From: Flavobacterium sp. 102
GTDB lineage: Bacteria; Bacteroidota; Bacteroidia; Flavobacteriales; Flavobacteriaceae
Direction: 5' to 3'
DNA length: 64,000 nucleotides
Assembly (NCBI RefSeq): GCF_003634615.1
Contig: NZ_RBKX01000001.1
Span: forward strand, 3,286,001 to 3,350,000
A program made the translations under genes and the position numbers. Shown here one piece after another: positions 33,070-42,339 of this stretch (position 1 is the first letter of the stretch; the number at the start of each line of letters is the position of its first letter). A model generated the notes under the pieces. The model was not told where the DNA came from, searched no databases, and worked only from the letters and a program-made list of their open reading frames with translations.

Positions 33070-34784
33070 TGACAATTCAGTTTGAAGTAAAAAGTGCTAC
33101 CCAATCCGAGTTGGCTTTCCAATCCAATAGTTCCGTTTTGAGCTTCTATAAATTCTTTGGAAATCGCCAAACCCAATCCGGTTCCCGATTTATAACTGCC
33201 GGGAATTTGAAAATACTTGTCAAACACTTTCATTTGGTAACGCTTATCAATTCCTTTTCCTTTGTCGGTAACTTGAAATATAATCTGATTGTTTTCTTGT
33301 TTCAATTTTACAATTACAGTACTATTTTCGGAAGAATACCGAATAGCATTCGTTAAGAAATTAATCAAAACCCAAGACGTTTTTTCACTATCAGCTTTAA
33401 CTTTCGGTAAGTCCGTTTCTGCTTCAATCAATAATTTTATTTGCTTTTGGTCTGCTTGTACACGAACGGCTTCAATAGCATAATTTATAATCTCATACGG
33501 ACTACTTTTATCGATGCTCAACTGAATATTTCCTGTTTCCAGTTGGGACAATTCTAATAGTTCACCAGTTATTTTCAACAAGCGCTGACTATCCTCTTTT
33601 ATACTGTCTATCAATTGTTTTTGGTCATCATTTATACTTCCTGTAGCATTATTTTCAAGTAATTGCAAACTCATTTTGATGGAAGAAATGGGTGTTTTCA
33701 ACTCATGAGAAACAGTTGCAATAAAATTGGTTTTGGCAAAATCTAATTCTTTAAAAATGGTAATGTTTCGCAATATAATTACGTTTCCAATATCTATTAA
33801 TTGCTCTTCTCCGGTTGGTTTTATGGTAATATTTACAGTTTCCTTTTCAAAATAACTCTCTTTCCCATCGGCAAAAATCTTCATTGGATGTGCTTTTGAA
33901 CTTTCCAATTCATTGACGATTAAAGACTTTATCAAATCATTCTTCAAAGCTAAGGTTGTAGCCAATTGTCCAATGACTTCTTCCTGTTTTAAACCAATAA
34001 TCTTTAAAGCTTCATCGTTTACAAACAAAATAATTCCGTGATGATCCAAACCAATTATCGGATCGTGCATATTATTAATTAAGGTTTCCAATCGTTTCTT
34101 TTCGAAGGTCAATTTGTGCAAATTACTGTTCGAGTACTCTTCTAGCTTTTCAGCCATGGTATTGAATGATTTCGCCAAATCTCCAAACTCGTTGTGATTG
34201 GTAAAATGCACTCGCTCACTATAATTTTTATTGGCAATTTCTTTGATACTGGCAGTCAATTCCTTTATTGGATTGGCAATATTATTGGGTAGATTGACCA
34301 ACAAATTAAAGGCTATCAAAAAACAAAATGTCCCGACAATCGCAATCCATAAATTGGCCGTTTCTGCCGTTTGTTGCGCAATATCACTTTTGACTTTTAT
34401 AGCATTCATATTGAGCTTCATAATCTCAAAGATGTCTTGCCGAATCAATGCTTTTATCTTTTCATCTGTTCTGTTTTTCTCTAATAAAAGAAAGTTTTTT
34501 TGCAGGTTATAGGTCACTTTATCTTCACCAACTTCAGTAATATTGGTTAATTGCTTTTTTAAATTGGTTTCAAAAAGAAGAATGGCTTTAGGTTCATCAA
34601 CAGCTATTTCATCCAACGAAGAGAGCATATTTCTGGAATATTCCAAAGTAATATAGTTGGCATTGAGAATGTTTTGAGTGTCTTTCTTAATCATAAAAAT
34701 ATAATAAGCACTCAACATGGAAAGGATAATTATTAGGGTAAATAACAATCCGACACCGAGATTTAATTTGGTTTTAATCTTCAT
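33066..34784 (-). CDS. HAMP-PAS sensor histidine kinase of the kdp locus
   Basis: 572 residues. TM1 at ~11-31, periplasmic sensor ~32-143, TM2 (IAIVGTFCFLIAFNLLVNL), HAMP (NPIKELTASIKEIANKNYSE), PAS (INNMHDPIIGLDHHGIILF), H box FIATVSHELKTPISSIK, N box LINFLTNAIRYS, G boxes VTDKGKGI and GTGLGLAIS. All catalytic motifs intact. It ends the minus-strand kdp cluster and lies 91 bases after the KdpD N-terminal half, so it most likely supplies the kinase domain missing there. Probable partner: the NtrC-type regulator at 42340. Confidence 0.9.
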   Translation of the reverse strand: MKIKTKLNLGVGLLFTLIIILSMLSAYYIFMIKKDTQNILNANYITLEYSRNMLSSLDEIAVDEPKAILLFETNLKKQLTNITEVGEDKVTYNLQKNFLLLEKNRTDEKIKALIRQDIFEIMKLNMNAIKVKSDIAQQTAETANLWIAIVGTFCFLIAFNLLVNLPNNIANPIKELTASIKEIANKNYSERVHFTNHNEFGDLAKSFNTMAEKLEEYSNSNLHKLTFEKKRLETLINNMHDPIIGLDHHGIILFVNDEALKIIGLKQEEVIGQLATTLALKNDLIKSLIVNELESSKAHPMKIFADGKESYFEKETVNITIKPTGEEQLIDIGNVIILRNITIFKELDFAKTNFIATVSHELKTPISSIKMSLQLLENNATGSINDDQKQLIDSIKEDSQRLLKITGELLELSQLETGNIQLSIDKSSPYEIINYAIEAVRVQADQKQIKLLIEAETDLPKVKADSEKTSWVLINFLTNAIRYSSENSTVIVKLKQENNQIIFQVTDKGKGIDKRYQMKVFDKYFQIPGSYKSGTGLGLAISKEFIEAQNGTIGLESQLGLGSTFYFKLNCH

Positions 34785-34875
34785 GACATTATTTTACCGC
34801 GAATTCGCGAATTATATTTTTTGAAAAAGGTTTAACTGCACAACAGGATTAAATCTGCAAATCTTCTGTAAATTT

Positions 34876-36003
34876 TCATGATAAAATCACTAAATCCACT
34901 TTCGATTTAGACAAACTATTCAATAGTCTTCTAAAAATAGTAGTGGACAAAATTACTTTAAATAAATTGAAATGGGGTTTGCCAATACAAACGGTAGTAA
35001 TGTCTTTTTGCTCCACAATTTTTAACATCGCATCGGTGATATTGGAACTTTCAATCTTAATCACTTCGGCTCCTAATTGTGTGGCCAATTTGAAGTTATT
35101 AATCAAATGACGCTGTTTGTCGAGTGCAATTTTATTCGGACTTTCCTTTGGCGTTTCCACATACAAAACATACCAGCTTCCGTTGTAATAACTCGCCAAT
35201 CTTGCTGCTTTCCTGATGACAATTTTAGCTGTTTTATCATTGCTACTAATGCATGCCAATACTTTTTCATGTCTTAATGCAACGTTTTTCGGCACTTCAT
35301 TTTCAACTTTTCGAACCACTTGGCTCGCTACTTCTTTCAAAGCCAATTCACGCAATTGCAGAATTTGATCGGCTTTAAAAAAATTGGTTAGCGCCATTTG
35401 GATTTTATCTTGCGTGTAAATTTTGCCTTCTTTCAAACGCGTAATTAAATCCTCAGAAGTCAAATCGATGTTCACCACTTCATCAGCTTGTCGCAATACG
35501 TTATCGGGAACGCGTTCTTGGACATCAACACCGGTGATGCGCTTTACATCTTCATTCAAACTCTCAATATGCTGAATATTTACAGCAGAAATCACATTGA
35601 TTCCGGCTTCCAGAATTTCCAAAACATCTTGCCAACGTTTTTCATTTTTGCTGCCTTCAATATTGGTGTGTGCGAGTTCATCAACAATGACTACTTCAGG
35701 ACGCAAATTGATAATGGCTTGCACATCCATTTCCTCCAAATGCTTTCCTTTATAGAAAATACTTCTGCGCGGAATGATAGGTAAACCCTCTAATAATTCG
35801 TGTGTTTCTTTTCGAAAATGGGTTTCGATGTAGCCAATTTTGACATCAATTCCATTTTTCACCAAAGTATGCGCTTCTTGCAGCATACGAAAAGTTTTGC
35901 CTACACCGGCACTCATGCCAATGTAGACTTTAAACTTTCCTTTGCGCGATTTCTGAATTAAATCGAGGAAATGCTGGGCGTTATTTTGTTTTTCTTGTTC
36001 CAT
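34876..36003 (-). CDS. kdpD: KdpD N-terminal sensor half (KdpD + Usp domains)
   Basis: 375 residues from ATG 36003; the in-frame ATG at 36009 lies inside a dispersed repeat and is disfavoured. Residues ~15-225 are the KdpD domain with Walker A GMSAGVGKTFRML and Walker B VVIVDELAHTN. Residues ~245-375 are a universal-stress-like domain (EKVLACISSNDKTAKIVIRK). The four-helix membrane region and kinase domain of classic KdpD are absent, and the frame ends cleanly, so this is the split form. It senses intracellular potassium/ATP state in KdpD proteins. Upstream of the separate kinase gene. Confidence 0.92.
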   Translation of the reverse strand: MEQEKQNNAQHFLDLIQKSRKGKFKVYIGMSAGVGKTFRMLQEAHTLVKNGIDVKIGYIETHFRKETHELLEGLPIIPRRSIFYKGKHLEEMDVQAIINLRPEVVIVDELAHTNIEGSKNEKRWQDVLEILEAGINVISAVNIQHIESLNEDVKRITGVDVQERVPDNVLRQADEVVNIDLTSEDLITRLKEGKIYTQDKIQMALTNFFKADQILQLRELALKEVASQVVRKVENEVPKNVALRHEKVLACISSNDKTAKIVIRKAARLASYYNGSWYVLYVETPKESPNKIALDKQRHLINNFKLATQLGAEVIKIESSNITDAMLKIVEQKDITTVCIGKPHFNLFKVILSTTIFRRLLNSLSKSKVDLVILS

Positions 36004-36005
36004 AG

Positions 36006-36104
36006 TCATTGCGAGGTACGAAGCAATCTTTTTAAATTTCTCGCAAAGACGCGAAGTCGCAAGTTATACTATCAAAATCTTTGCATCACTGCGTCTTTGC
36101 GAGA
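36006..36104. repeat. Dispersed intergenic repeat with long inverted arms
   Basis: Begins tcattgcgaggtacgaagca, the hallmark of a widespread bacterial intergenic element, followed by a perfect 14-bp inverted repeat: tctcgcaaagacgc (36039-36052) and gcgtctttgcgaga (36091-36104). It sits between the porin and kdpD genes and could form a stable hairpin in the transcript. Confidence 0.7.
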
Positions 36105-36112
36105 CCATATAT

Positions 36113-37195
36113 TTAAAACGAAATCGCCAACGAAGTCGTTAAAAAAGTATTGTTATCTGTCGGATTTCCATCTTTCAAAAACACTTCGTCTTTGCTCGAT
36201 AAATTTCTAGCTTCAATTCTGAACATCACATTATCGGAAACTAAATAATCAAAGTTTGCAGAAAATCCGTAGGTCTTAAATCCGTTTTCAGTTCCGGTTG
36301 CAATAATGACACCTTGCTTGTCTTGGTAATATTCACCACGTACCGCAATCTGAGTTTTAGCTGTTGGCTTGTGTTGCAAAATCACTACCGGCGAATACCA
36401 AACGTCATAATCACTGCTTCCATTCACAGTTTGTTGCGCTCCAATATCAAATCCCGCAGTTAAATTCGTTTTGTCTGAAAATTTAAATTGACCATAAATG
36501 TTGTTAAAATAGCGCCACTTTCTGTCGTTATCCGGTTGTTCGTTTCCAACATACGTACTCCAATTTAAAGTCGTTTTTCCGCTTGGTTTATACGTGATTT
36601 GCGTTCCAAAAGCCGGTGTTTGATTACCGTCAATCTTTTGTATGCGTTGCCAACCATTCAAATACATCGCTGCCAAATACCATTTTTCAGAAGGCGAAGT
36701 ATAACCAATTTTGGCTCCGGCTTCATAATAAGGTGAATTATCAGCCAAAATACTTCGGGTCAAATTCTGGCAATCTTTTCCTATTGCACTTTCAAAACCA
36801 ATGTGTGATGGCATAATTCCGGCATCAATCCATAAATTATGTTTCGAAGATATTTTCACACCAACGTTGGCTTCAAACACATTTTTCAACAAATCTTGCT
36901 CAGCAGCCAAGTTATATTCGGCATACGTTCCGGCCATAATCGCGAAATTTCCTCGCACATTGTCTTTGGCATAATTCACTTTGGCCAATCCTAAATTCAA
37001 ATTCAACTCATTGTGTTTGTTGTGGCTGTACACAAATCCGGGACGCAAATGGTTGTCCGGATTCCCAAAATCATAACTGTAATACGTTTCAATATACCCC
37101 GAAAACGTTAATGGGCTTTTTTCCTTTGTTGCTTCTTGAGCGTTAACTGTTGTAAATCCGAAGGCTACTAATGTAGTAATTATTATTTTTTTCAT
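36113..37195 (-). CDS. Outer-membrane porin-like beta-barrel in kdp locus
   Basis: 360 residues, signal peptide TTVNAQ. The mature chain alternates short turns and amphipathic strands (SGYIETYYSYDFGNPDN, WYLAAMYLNGWQRIQ, FSANFDYLVSDNVMFRIEAR) and ends in the outer-membrane insertion signature SLAISF. The family is the flavobacterial putative porin (DUF1302/OmpL-like group). Its position between kdpC and kdpD suggests it helps potassium reach the periplasm when external levels are low; that is inference. Confidence 0.85.
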   Translation of the reverse strand: MKKIIITTLVAFGFTTVNAQEATKEKSPLTFSGYIETYYSYDFGNPDNHLRPGFVYSHNKHNELNLNLGLAKVNYAKDNVRGNFAIMAGTYAEYNLAAEQDLLKNVFEANVGVKISSKHNLWIDAGIMPSHIGFESAIGKDCQNLTRSILADNSPYYEAGAKIGYTSPSEKWYLAAMYLNGWQRIQKIDGNQTPAFGTQITYKPSGKTTLNWSTYVGNEQPDNDRKWRYFNNIYGQFKFSDKTNLTAGFDIGAQQTVNGSSDYDVWYSPVVILQHKPTAKTQIAVRGEYYQDKQGVIIATGTENGFKTYGFSANFDYLVSDNVMFRIEARNLSSKDEVFLKDGNPTDNNTFLTTSLAISF

Positions 37196-37216
37196 TTTGT
37201 ATAATTTTTATTTGAT

Positions 37217-37305
37217 GCTAATCCGGCTATCCGTTGCAATCTTTTACTTTTTAAAGAAAAAGTAAAAGGATTTCTCCCGAAACTTCGGGACTATCCGGGC
37301 TAGGG
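37217..37305. repeat. Dispersed hairpin-rich repeat (ccggctatccg type)
   Basis: Contains atccggctatccg, a perfect 12-bp stem hairpin (cttttacttttt and its complement, 37241-37268), a tcccgaa/ttcggga hairpin (37274-37290) and ctatccgggctagg. This is a recognisable flavobacterial intergenic element seen between many genes. Located between kdpC and the porin gene. Confidence 0.65.
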
Positions 37306-37326
37306 GTTTTCGTTTTTTAGGAACTT

Positions 37327-37887
37327 TTATTTCAATTTATCTAATTCAATATTCAATCGCAACACATTTATTTTTTCTGTCCCTAACATTCCCAAAAGAG
37401 GTTTTTCAGTATTTTCGACAATTAAATGTAACACTTTTTGTTTGTCAATATTACGTGTTTTTGCAATGCGGTCTGCTTGAACTTTCGCCCCTTGAACCGA
37501 AATATTCGGATCCAATCCGCTTCCTGAAGCTGTCACCAATTCTGAAGGAACTTCACTACGTTGTACTGATGGATTTTTCAATAAAAAGGTATCAATTCTG
37601 GTTTCAACTTCGGCTAAATAATCCAGATTATTTGTTCCTTTATTGCTTCCTCCGGAACCGGCTGCATTATAATCTACCGCTGATGGTCTAGACCAAAAGT
37701 ACTTGTTTTGGGTAAATTTTTGCGCCACATTGATATGGTGATTTTTTCCGTTCACGGTGACGATTTCACCTTTTCCCTGATTAGGAGCCAACTGTGCAAT
37801 TCCAAGAATACTCAACGTGTAAATTCCGGAGAAAAACACGGCACAAAACAGTGTTAATCTAATTGCTGGTATTATATTTTCTTTCAT
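37327..37887 (-). CDS. kdpC: Potassium-transporting ATPase subunit C
   Basis: 186 residues. N-terminal membrane anchor (AIRLTLFCAVFFSGIYTLSI), then NKYFWSRPSAVDYNAAGSGG, VTASGSGLDPNIS, QADRIAKTRN, all KdpC signatures. It stabilises the KdpFABC complex and raises ATP affinity. Follows kdpB by 77 bases. Confidence 0.95.
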   Translation of the reverse strand: MKENIIPAIRLTLFCAVFFSGIYTLSILGIAQLAPNQGKGEIVTVNGKNHHINVAQKFTQNKYFWSRPSAVDYNAAGSGGSNKGTNNLDYLAEVETRIDTFLLKNPSVQRSEVPSELVTASGSGLDPNISVQGAKVQADRIAKTRNIDKQKVLHLIVENTEKPLLGMLGTEKINVLRLNIELDKLK

Positions 37888-37964
37888 AATTATTGTTCTA
37901 TTATTATGTGTTTTTATTAAATTTTACTTTCTATCCGTCTATTATCTATTTGTCTATCATCTCC

Positions 37965-39983
37965 CTAAACAAAGACCGACACTAGTAAATCAATCAACTT
38001 AATTCCAATAAACGGAATGATTACACCGCCAATTCCGTAGATAAATAAGTTTCTACGCAACAAGGCCGAAGCACCAATGGGTTTGTACGCTACGCCTCTT
38101 AATGCTAACGGAATCAAGAACGGAATGACAATCGCATTAAAAATCACCGCCGATAAAATGGCGCTTTCCGGACTGTGTAATCCCATGATATTCAAACCTT
38201 GCAACGCCGGAATGGCTGTAATAAATAATGCCGGAATAATCGCAAAATATTTCGCTACGTCATTCGCAATTGAGAAAGTCGTTAGCGTTCCTCTTGTCAT
38301 TAATAGTTGTTTTCCAATTTCTACAATTTCTATTAGCTTCGTTGGGTCGTTGTCTAAATCGACCATATTTCCGGCTTCTTTGGCAGCTTGTGTTCCGCTG
38401 TTCATGGCTACACCAACATTGGCTTGCGCTAAAGCCGGAGCGTCATTGGTTCCGTCTCCCATCATCGCAACCAATCTTCCTTCGGCTTGCTCTTTTTTAA
38501 TGTAATTCATTTTATCTTCGGGCTTCGCTTCGGCGATAAAATCATCAACTCCGGCTTTCTCCGCAATAAATTTGGCTGTCAACGGATTATCTCCGGTAAC
38601 CATCACGGTTTTGATACCCATTTTGCGTAGGCGTTCAAAACGCTCTTTCATTCCGGTTTTGATAATGTCTTGCAATTCAATTACACCTTGAACTTGGCTA
38701 TTTTTAATGACCACTAAAGGCGTTCCACCATTAGACGAAATGGTAATCACTTGTTGTGCCGTATCTTCCGGAAAAGAATTCCCTGCTTGAAGGGCAATAT
38801 TTTTTGCGGCATCTTGAGCACCTTTTCTGATGTTGGTTCCGTCTTTCAAAACCACACCGGAAGTTCTGGTTTCGGCAGTAAATTTGATTAAAGTGGCGCC
38901 TTCGATAGATAACTTATTGGCGACGTCTTGCCCAGCCAATTCCACTATACTTTTCCCTTCCGGAGTATCATCCGCCAGCGAACTCAACACCGCCGATTGG
39001 ATAAAATCTTCTTGCGAAATGCCTTTGGCTGGATAAAAAGCCGTTGCTTTTCGGTTTCCAATGGTGATGGTTCCGGTTTTATCCAGAAGCAAAACATCAA
39101 TATCGCCGGCAGTTTCGACCGCTTTTCCGGATTTGGTAATCACGTTGGCTCTTAAAGCTCTGTCCATTCCTGCAATTCCGATTGCTGATAGTAATCCACC
39201 AATGGTTGTTGGAATCAAACACACAAAAAGCGCGATAAATGAGGCAATGGTTATGGGTGCATTCGCATATTTTGCAAATGGCGCTAAGGTTACCGTTACT
39301 ATAATGAATACTAACGTAAATCCGGCTAACAAAATCGTCAAAGCAATTTCGTTGGGCGTTTTTTGACGGCTTGCACCTTCCACCAATGCAATCATTTTGT
39401 CCAGAAAACTTTCGCCAGGTTCAGAAGTAACCATCACTTTTATTTTATCTGACAACACTTTTGTTCCTCCGGTTACTGACGATTTATCGCCACCGGCTTC
39501 TCTAATGACCGGAGCACTTTCGCCTGTAATGGCACTCTCGTCAATTGTTGCCAAACCTTCAATGATTTCGCCATCAGTGGCAATAATATCTCCCGCTTCG
39601 CAAACAAAGATGTCGCCTTTTTTTAGTTGGGCTGACGAAACATAAGTTCCGTTTTCTAATTTGGCCGGCGTTTCCTCACGTGTTTTTCGCAAACTATCGG
39701 CTTGTGCTTTTCCTCGTGCTTCGGCTATGGCTTCGGCAAAATTGGCAAAAAGCAAGGTTAGAAATAGTACGATAAAAACAGTGAAGTTGTAGGCAAAACT
39801 CCCTTGCGAATCTTCTCCCAATAAAATCCAAAGACATACAAAAAGCATAATGGCTGTTCCTATTTCGACGGTAAACATTACCGGATTTTTGAACATGATT
39901 TTAGGATTGAGTTTGACGAAGGACTGTTTGAAAGCTTCGGCAACCAACTCTTTTTGAAACAATTTATTTTGAGATGTACTCAT
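37965..39983 (-). CDS. kdpB: Potassium-transporting P-type ATPase subunit B
   Basis: 672 residues, full length. P-type ATPase motifs are intact: [14 protein letters not shown], the phosphorylation loop [26 protein letters not shown] and [15 protein letters not shown]. Membrane helices lie at both ends. It hydrolyses ATP to drive potassium import through KdpA. Starts 11 bases after kdpA. Confidence 0.97.
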   Translation of the reverse strand: MSTSQNKLFQKELVAEAFKQSFVKLNPKIMFKNPVMFTVEIGTAIMLFVCLWILLGEDSQGSFAYNFTVFIVLFLTLLFANFAEAIAEARGKAQADSLRKTREETPAKLENGTYVSSAQLKKGDIFVCEAGDIIATDGEIIEGLATIDESAITGESAPVIREAGGDKSSVTGGTKVLSDKIKVMVTSEPGESFLDKMIALVEGASRQKTPNEIALTILLAGFTLVFIIVTVTLAPFAKYANAPITIASFIALFVCLIPTTIGGLLSAIGIAGMDRALRANVITKSGKAVETAGDIDVLLLDKTGTITIGNRKATAFYPAKGISQEDFIQSAVLSSLADDTPEGKSIVELAGQDVANKLSIEGATLIKFTAETRTSGVVLKDGTNIRKGAQDAAKNIALQAGNSFPEDTAQQVITISSNGGTPLVVIKNSQVQGVIELQDIIKTGMKERFERLRKMGIKTVMVTGDNPLTAKFIAEKAGVDDFIAEAKPEDKMNYIKKEQAEGRLVAMMGDGTNDAPALAQANVGVAMNSGTQAAKEAGNMVDLDNDPTKLIEIVEIGKQLLMTRGTLTTFSIANDVAKYFAIIPALFITAIPALQGLNIMGLHSPESAILSAVIFNAIVIPFLIPLALRGVAYKPIGASALLRRNLFIYGIGGVIIPFIGIKLIDLLVSVFV

Positions 39984-39993
39984 GATATTTTAA

Positions 39994-41694
39994 TTATTGA
40001 GCCGAAAAATGTTCAGCGATTGGACCTAAAGTTAAAGCTGGGAAAAACGATAAAGCGGCTACGATAAAAATCACTGCAAAAACCATTAATCCGAAAGTGG
40101 AAGTATCTGTTTTCAAGGTTCCGTTACTTTCCGGGATGTATTGTTTTTGGGCTAACATTCCGGCAATGGCGACTGGTCCGATGATGGGTAAGTAACGCGC
40201 CAATAACATCACAATTCCGGTGGCAATATTCCAAAACGGCGTATTATCACCTAAACCTTCAAATCCGCTACCGTTATTGGCTGAAGAAGATGTGAATTCG
40301 TAAAGCATTTCACTAAATCCATGATAACCCGGATTGGCCAACCAACCTGATAAAGCTTCGGGATCATTGGCATACAAATGACTGGCAAAAGCGGTTCCAA
40401 CCAAAATTAAAAAAGGATGCAACAAAGCGATAATCATAGCAATTTTCATTTCTTTGGCTTCGATTTTCTTACCGAGGAATTCGGGCGTTCTTCCCACCAT
40501 CAATCCGCTGATGAAAACACCTAGGATTATAAAGATGTAGAAATTTAAAAACCCAACGCCCACACCGCCATAAAAACAGTTAATCATCATTCCGAGTAGT
40601 GTTGTCATTCCGGTTATTGGCGTCATACTATCGTGCATAGCGTTTACAGAACCATTGGAAGTTGCTGTAGTATAAGTTGCCCAGTTGGCGGAAGCAGCCG
40701 AGCCAAAACGCACTTCTTTTCCTTCCATACTTCCCATATCTTGGGTTATTCCCATATGAGAAATAGCCGGATTTCCATTCATTTCACTAATTACTGCCGG
40801 AATCAATAACATTAAAAAACCTAATGTCATTACGCTGTAAATTGTCCACGATAGTTTTTTACGTTTTAGAATAAATCCTAAGGCGAAAACCATCGCAATT
40901 GGAATTAAAATAATGGAAGCATTTTCCACCATATTGGTCAAGTAATTTGGATTTTCCATAGGATTTGATGAATTCGGACCGTAAAATCCTCCTCCATTAG
41001 TGCCCAATTGTTTAGGTGCGACAAAAGCAGCCACAGGGCCACGACTTACATTTTGTTCATTTCCTTCTAAAGTGGTGATGGTATCTTTTCCTTCAAAAGT
41101 CATTGGCGTACCATTCATCACCAAGATTACAGCCACTACAAATGATAATGGCAATAAAACTCTTGTACAAGAACGAACGAAAAAACTATAGAAATTGCCT
41201 AAAGTTGTAGCCGTTTTTTCTTTCATCGCCATAAAAACAGCAGCGCAAATAGCCATTCCACAACCGGCGCTTATGAATTGCCAAAGCATCAAGGTCAATT
41301 GGCCTAAATAAGACAAACCACTTTCACCGGAATAATGTTGTAGGTTGGTGTTGGTAATAAAACTCACAGTAGTATTGAAGGCTAAATCACCACTCATGGA
41401 AGGATTTCCATCCGGGTTTAAAGGGAGCCAAACCATATTGGTTAAAACCAACATAGAGATTACAAACCAAACTGCATTGATAGACAAAAGTGCCACTAAA
41501 TGCTGTTTCCAGTTCATTTCTTTATTGGGATCAATACCTCCTATTTTGAAAAACAATTTGTCGATTGGATTAAAAATTTTGTCCAACCAAGTACTTTCGT
41601 AATTGAAAATTTTGCCGATATAACGACCAAGCGGAATGGCTAACAGCATAACCAATCCGTACATAACGATAATTCCGAGTATTTCTGAGTTCAT
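39994..41694 (-). CDS. kdpA: Potassium-transporting ATPase subunit A
   Basis: 566 residues. Ten membrane segments with the KdpA selectivity-filter signatures SFITNTNLQHYSGE, NGGGFYGPNSSNPMENP, GMTTLLGMM and SSSANNGSGFEGL. Forms the potassium-binding channel of KdpFABC. It follows kdpF by 2 bases. Confidence 0.97.
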   Translation of the reverse strand: MNSEILGIIVMYGLVMLLAIPLGRYIGKIFNYESTWLDKIFNPIDKLFFKIGGIDPNKEMNWKQHLVALLSINAVWFVISMLVLTNMVWLPLNPDGNPSMSGDLAFNTTVSFITNTNLQHYSGESGLSYLGQLTLMLWQFISAGCGMAICAAVFMAMKEKTATTLGNFYSFFVRSCTRVLLPLSFVVAVILVMNGTPMTFEGKDTITTLEGNEQNVSRGPVAAFVAPKQLGTNGGGFYGPNSSNPMENPNYLTNMVENASIILIPIAMVFALGFILKRKKLSWTIYSVMTLGFLMLLIPAVISEMNGNPAISHMGITQDMGSMEGKEVRFGSAASANWATYTTATSNGSVNAMHDSMTPITGMTTLLGMMINCFYGGVGVGFLNFYIFIILGVFISGLMVGRTPEFLGKKIEAKEMKIAMIIALLHPFLILVGTAFASHLYANDPEALSGWLANPGYHGFSEMLYEFTSSSANNGSGFEGLGDNTPFWNIATGIVMLLARYLPIIGPVAIAGMLAQKQYIPESNGTLKTDTSTFGLMVFAVIFIVAALSFFPALTLGPIAEHFSAQ

Positions 41695-41696
41695 AT

Positions 41697-41774
41697 TTAG
41701 AATTTTTCGGGTTTAATTAAAACATAGCAGATGTAAATAAAAACCGCTATGGCGATGATGAAAAGTGGTATCAT
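41697..41774 (-). CDS. kdpF: Potassium-transporting ATPase subunit F
   Basis: 25 residues, MIPLFIIAIAVFIYICYVLI then KPEKF: one membrane helix followed by the K-P-E-K/R-F end typical of KdpF, directly upstream of kdpA. It stabilises the complex in lipid. Found by reading the gap; too short for routine gene callers. Confidence 0.9.
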   Translation of the reverse strand: MIPLFIIAIAVFIYICYVLIKPEKF

Positions 41775-41777
41775 AAT

Positions 41778-41861
41778 TTAGATTTTTTCAAAGATTTGAA
41801 TCATTTTAAAAAACAGAGCGAAAAGTATTAATCCGCTTGCAGAAAGAATAATGGTCATCAT
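41778..41861 (-). CDS. 27-residue membrane microprotein in kdp operon
   Basis: MMTIILSASGLILFALFFKM then IQIFEKI: one hydrophobic helix with a short basic/acidic tail. Its ATG overlaps the upstream stop (ATGA), and its stop is 3 bases from the kdpF start, so translational coupling is likely. It resembles kdpF in length and topology but has no KPEKF end. No family recognised. Confidence 0.65.
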   Translation of the reverse strand: MMTIILSASGLILFALFFKMIQIFEKI

Positions 41862-42139
41862 ACTCCGGAAGTGTTTATTTGTTTCAAATATTCCGCTTTA
41901 AGCGATTGCGGAAAAAGATTGGAAATACTGCAATGACGCAATTCCATGAAAGTAGAAACCGAGAAAACGTAAACATTAGAAATGGCGTTTTTGGTTTCGG
42001 AACTTCCTGTAGTAAATAACCGTTCGGCCAAAGCCAAACATTTTTTGGCTCGTTCAATATTTCCTGAAACGATGGCTGATTTTGTTATTTCAGCAAAACG
42101 TTCGGCTTGTTTGTAAATGGTGGTAACCTGATTTTTCAT
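41858..42139 (-). CDS. Kdp-linked small cytoplasmic protein
   Basis: 93 residues, all-helical in appearance with an N-terminal repeat-like pair (YKQAERFAEITKSAIVSGN, IERAKKCLALAERLF) resembling a TPR hairpin, then NVYVFSVSTFMELRHCSISN. Not recognised by name. First gene after the candidate promoter at 42172, so first in the operon leading to kdpFABC; ends in an ATGA overlap with the microprotein. Confidence 0.75.
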   Translation of the reverse strand: MKNQVTTIYKQAERFAEITKSAIVSGNIERAKKCLALAERLFTTGSSETKNAISNVYVFSVSTFMELRHCSISNLFPQSLKAEYLKQINTSGV

Positions 42140-42171
42140 GTGAATGAATTTTTTATGTTCATCCGCCTAAT

Positions 42172-42188
42172 GCCAAAAGTTGTTCCAA
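42172..42188 (-). promoter_or_regulatory. Candidate sigma-54-like promoter of the kdp operon
   Basis: On the minus strand: TTGGAACAACTTTTGGC. Against the -24/-12 consensus (TTGGCAC-N5-TTGC) it keeps TTGG, AC and TTTG with the right spacing, but has G for C at the -12 GC. It ends ~33 bases before the ATG at 42139, giving a sensible leader. Supported by the NtrC-type regulator encoded just upstream. Weak by sequence alone. Confidence 0.4.
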
Positions 42189-42253
42189 TAAAATAAAAAC
42201 GCTGTAAGTAATTGTATCTGTTGGATTTGTAATTGATGTACCAAAAATAGAGC

Positions 42254-42280
42254 ATAAAAAAACCTATCAAATTGATAGGC
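42254..42280 (-). terminator. Terminator after the NtrC-type regulator
   Basis: Minus strand gcctatca-att-tgataggt followed by a T run; 60 bases after the regulator stop. It separates that gene from the kdp structural operon. Confidence 0.8.
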
Positions 42281-42339
42281 TTTTATCGTTTTGGAAAGAA
42301 ATTAAAATACTCGAAGGAATTTGTGAATTTGCAGTAAAA

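Noticed and set aside
36113..37195. Porin gene as an unrelated insertion into kdp
   Set aside because: It is co-directional with the flanking kdp genes and shows no sign of mobile DNA; a functional link is more likely, though unproven.
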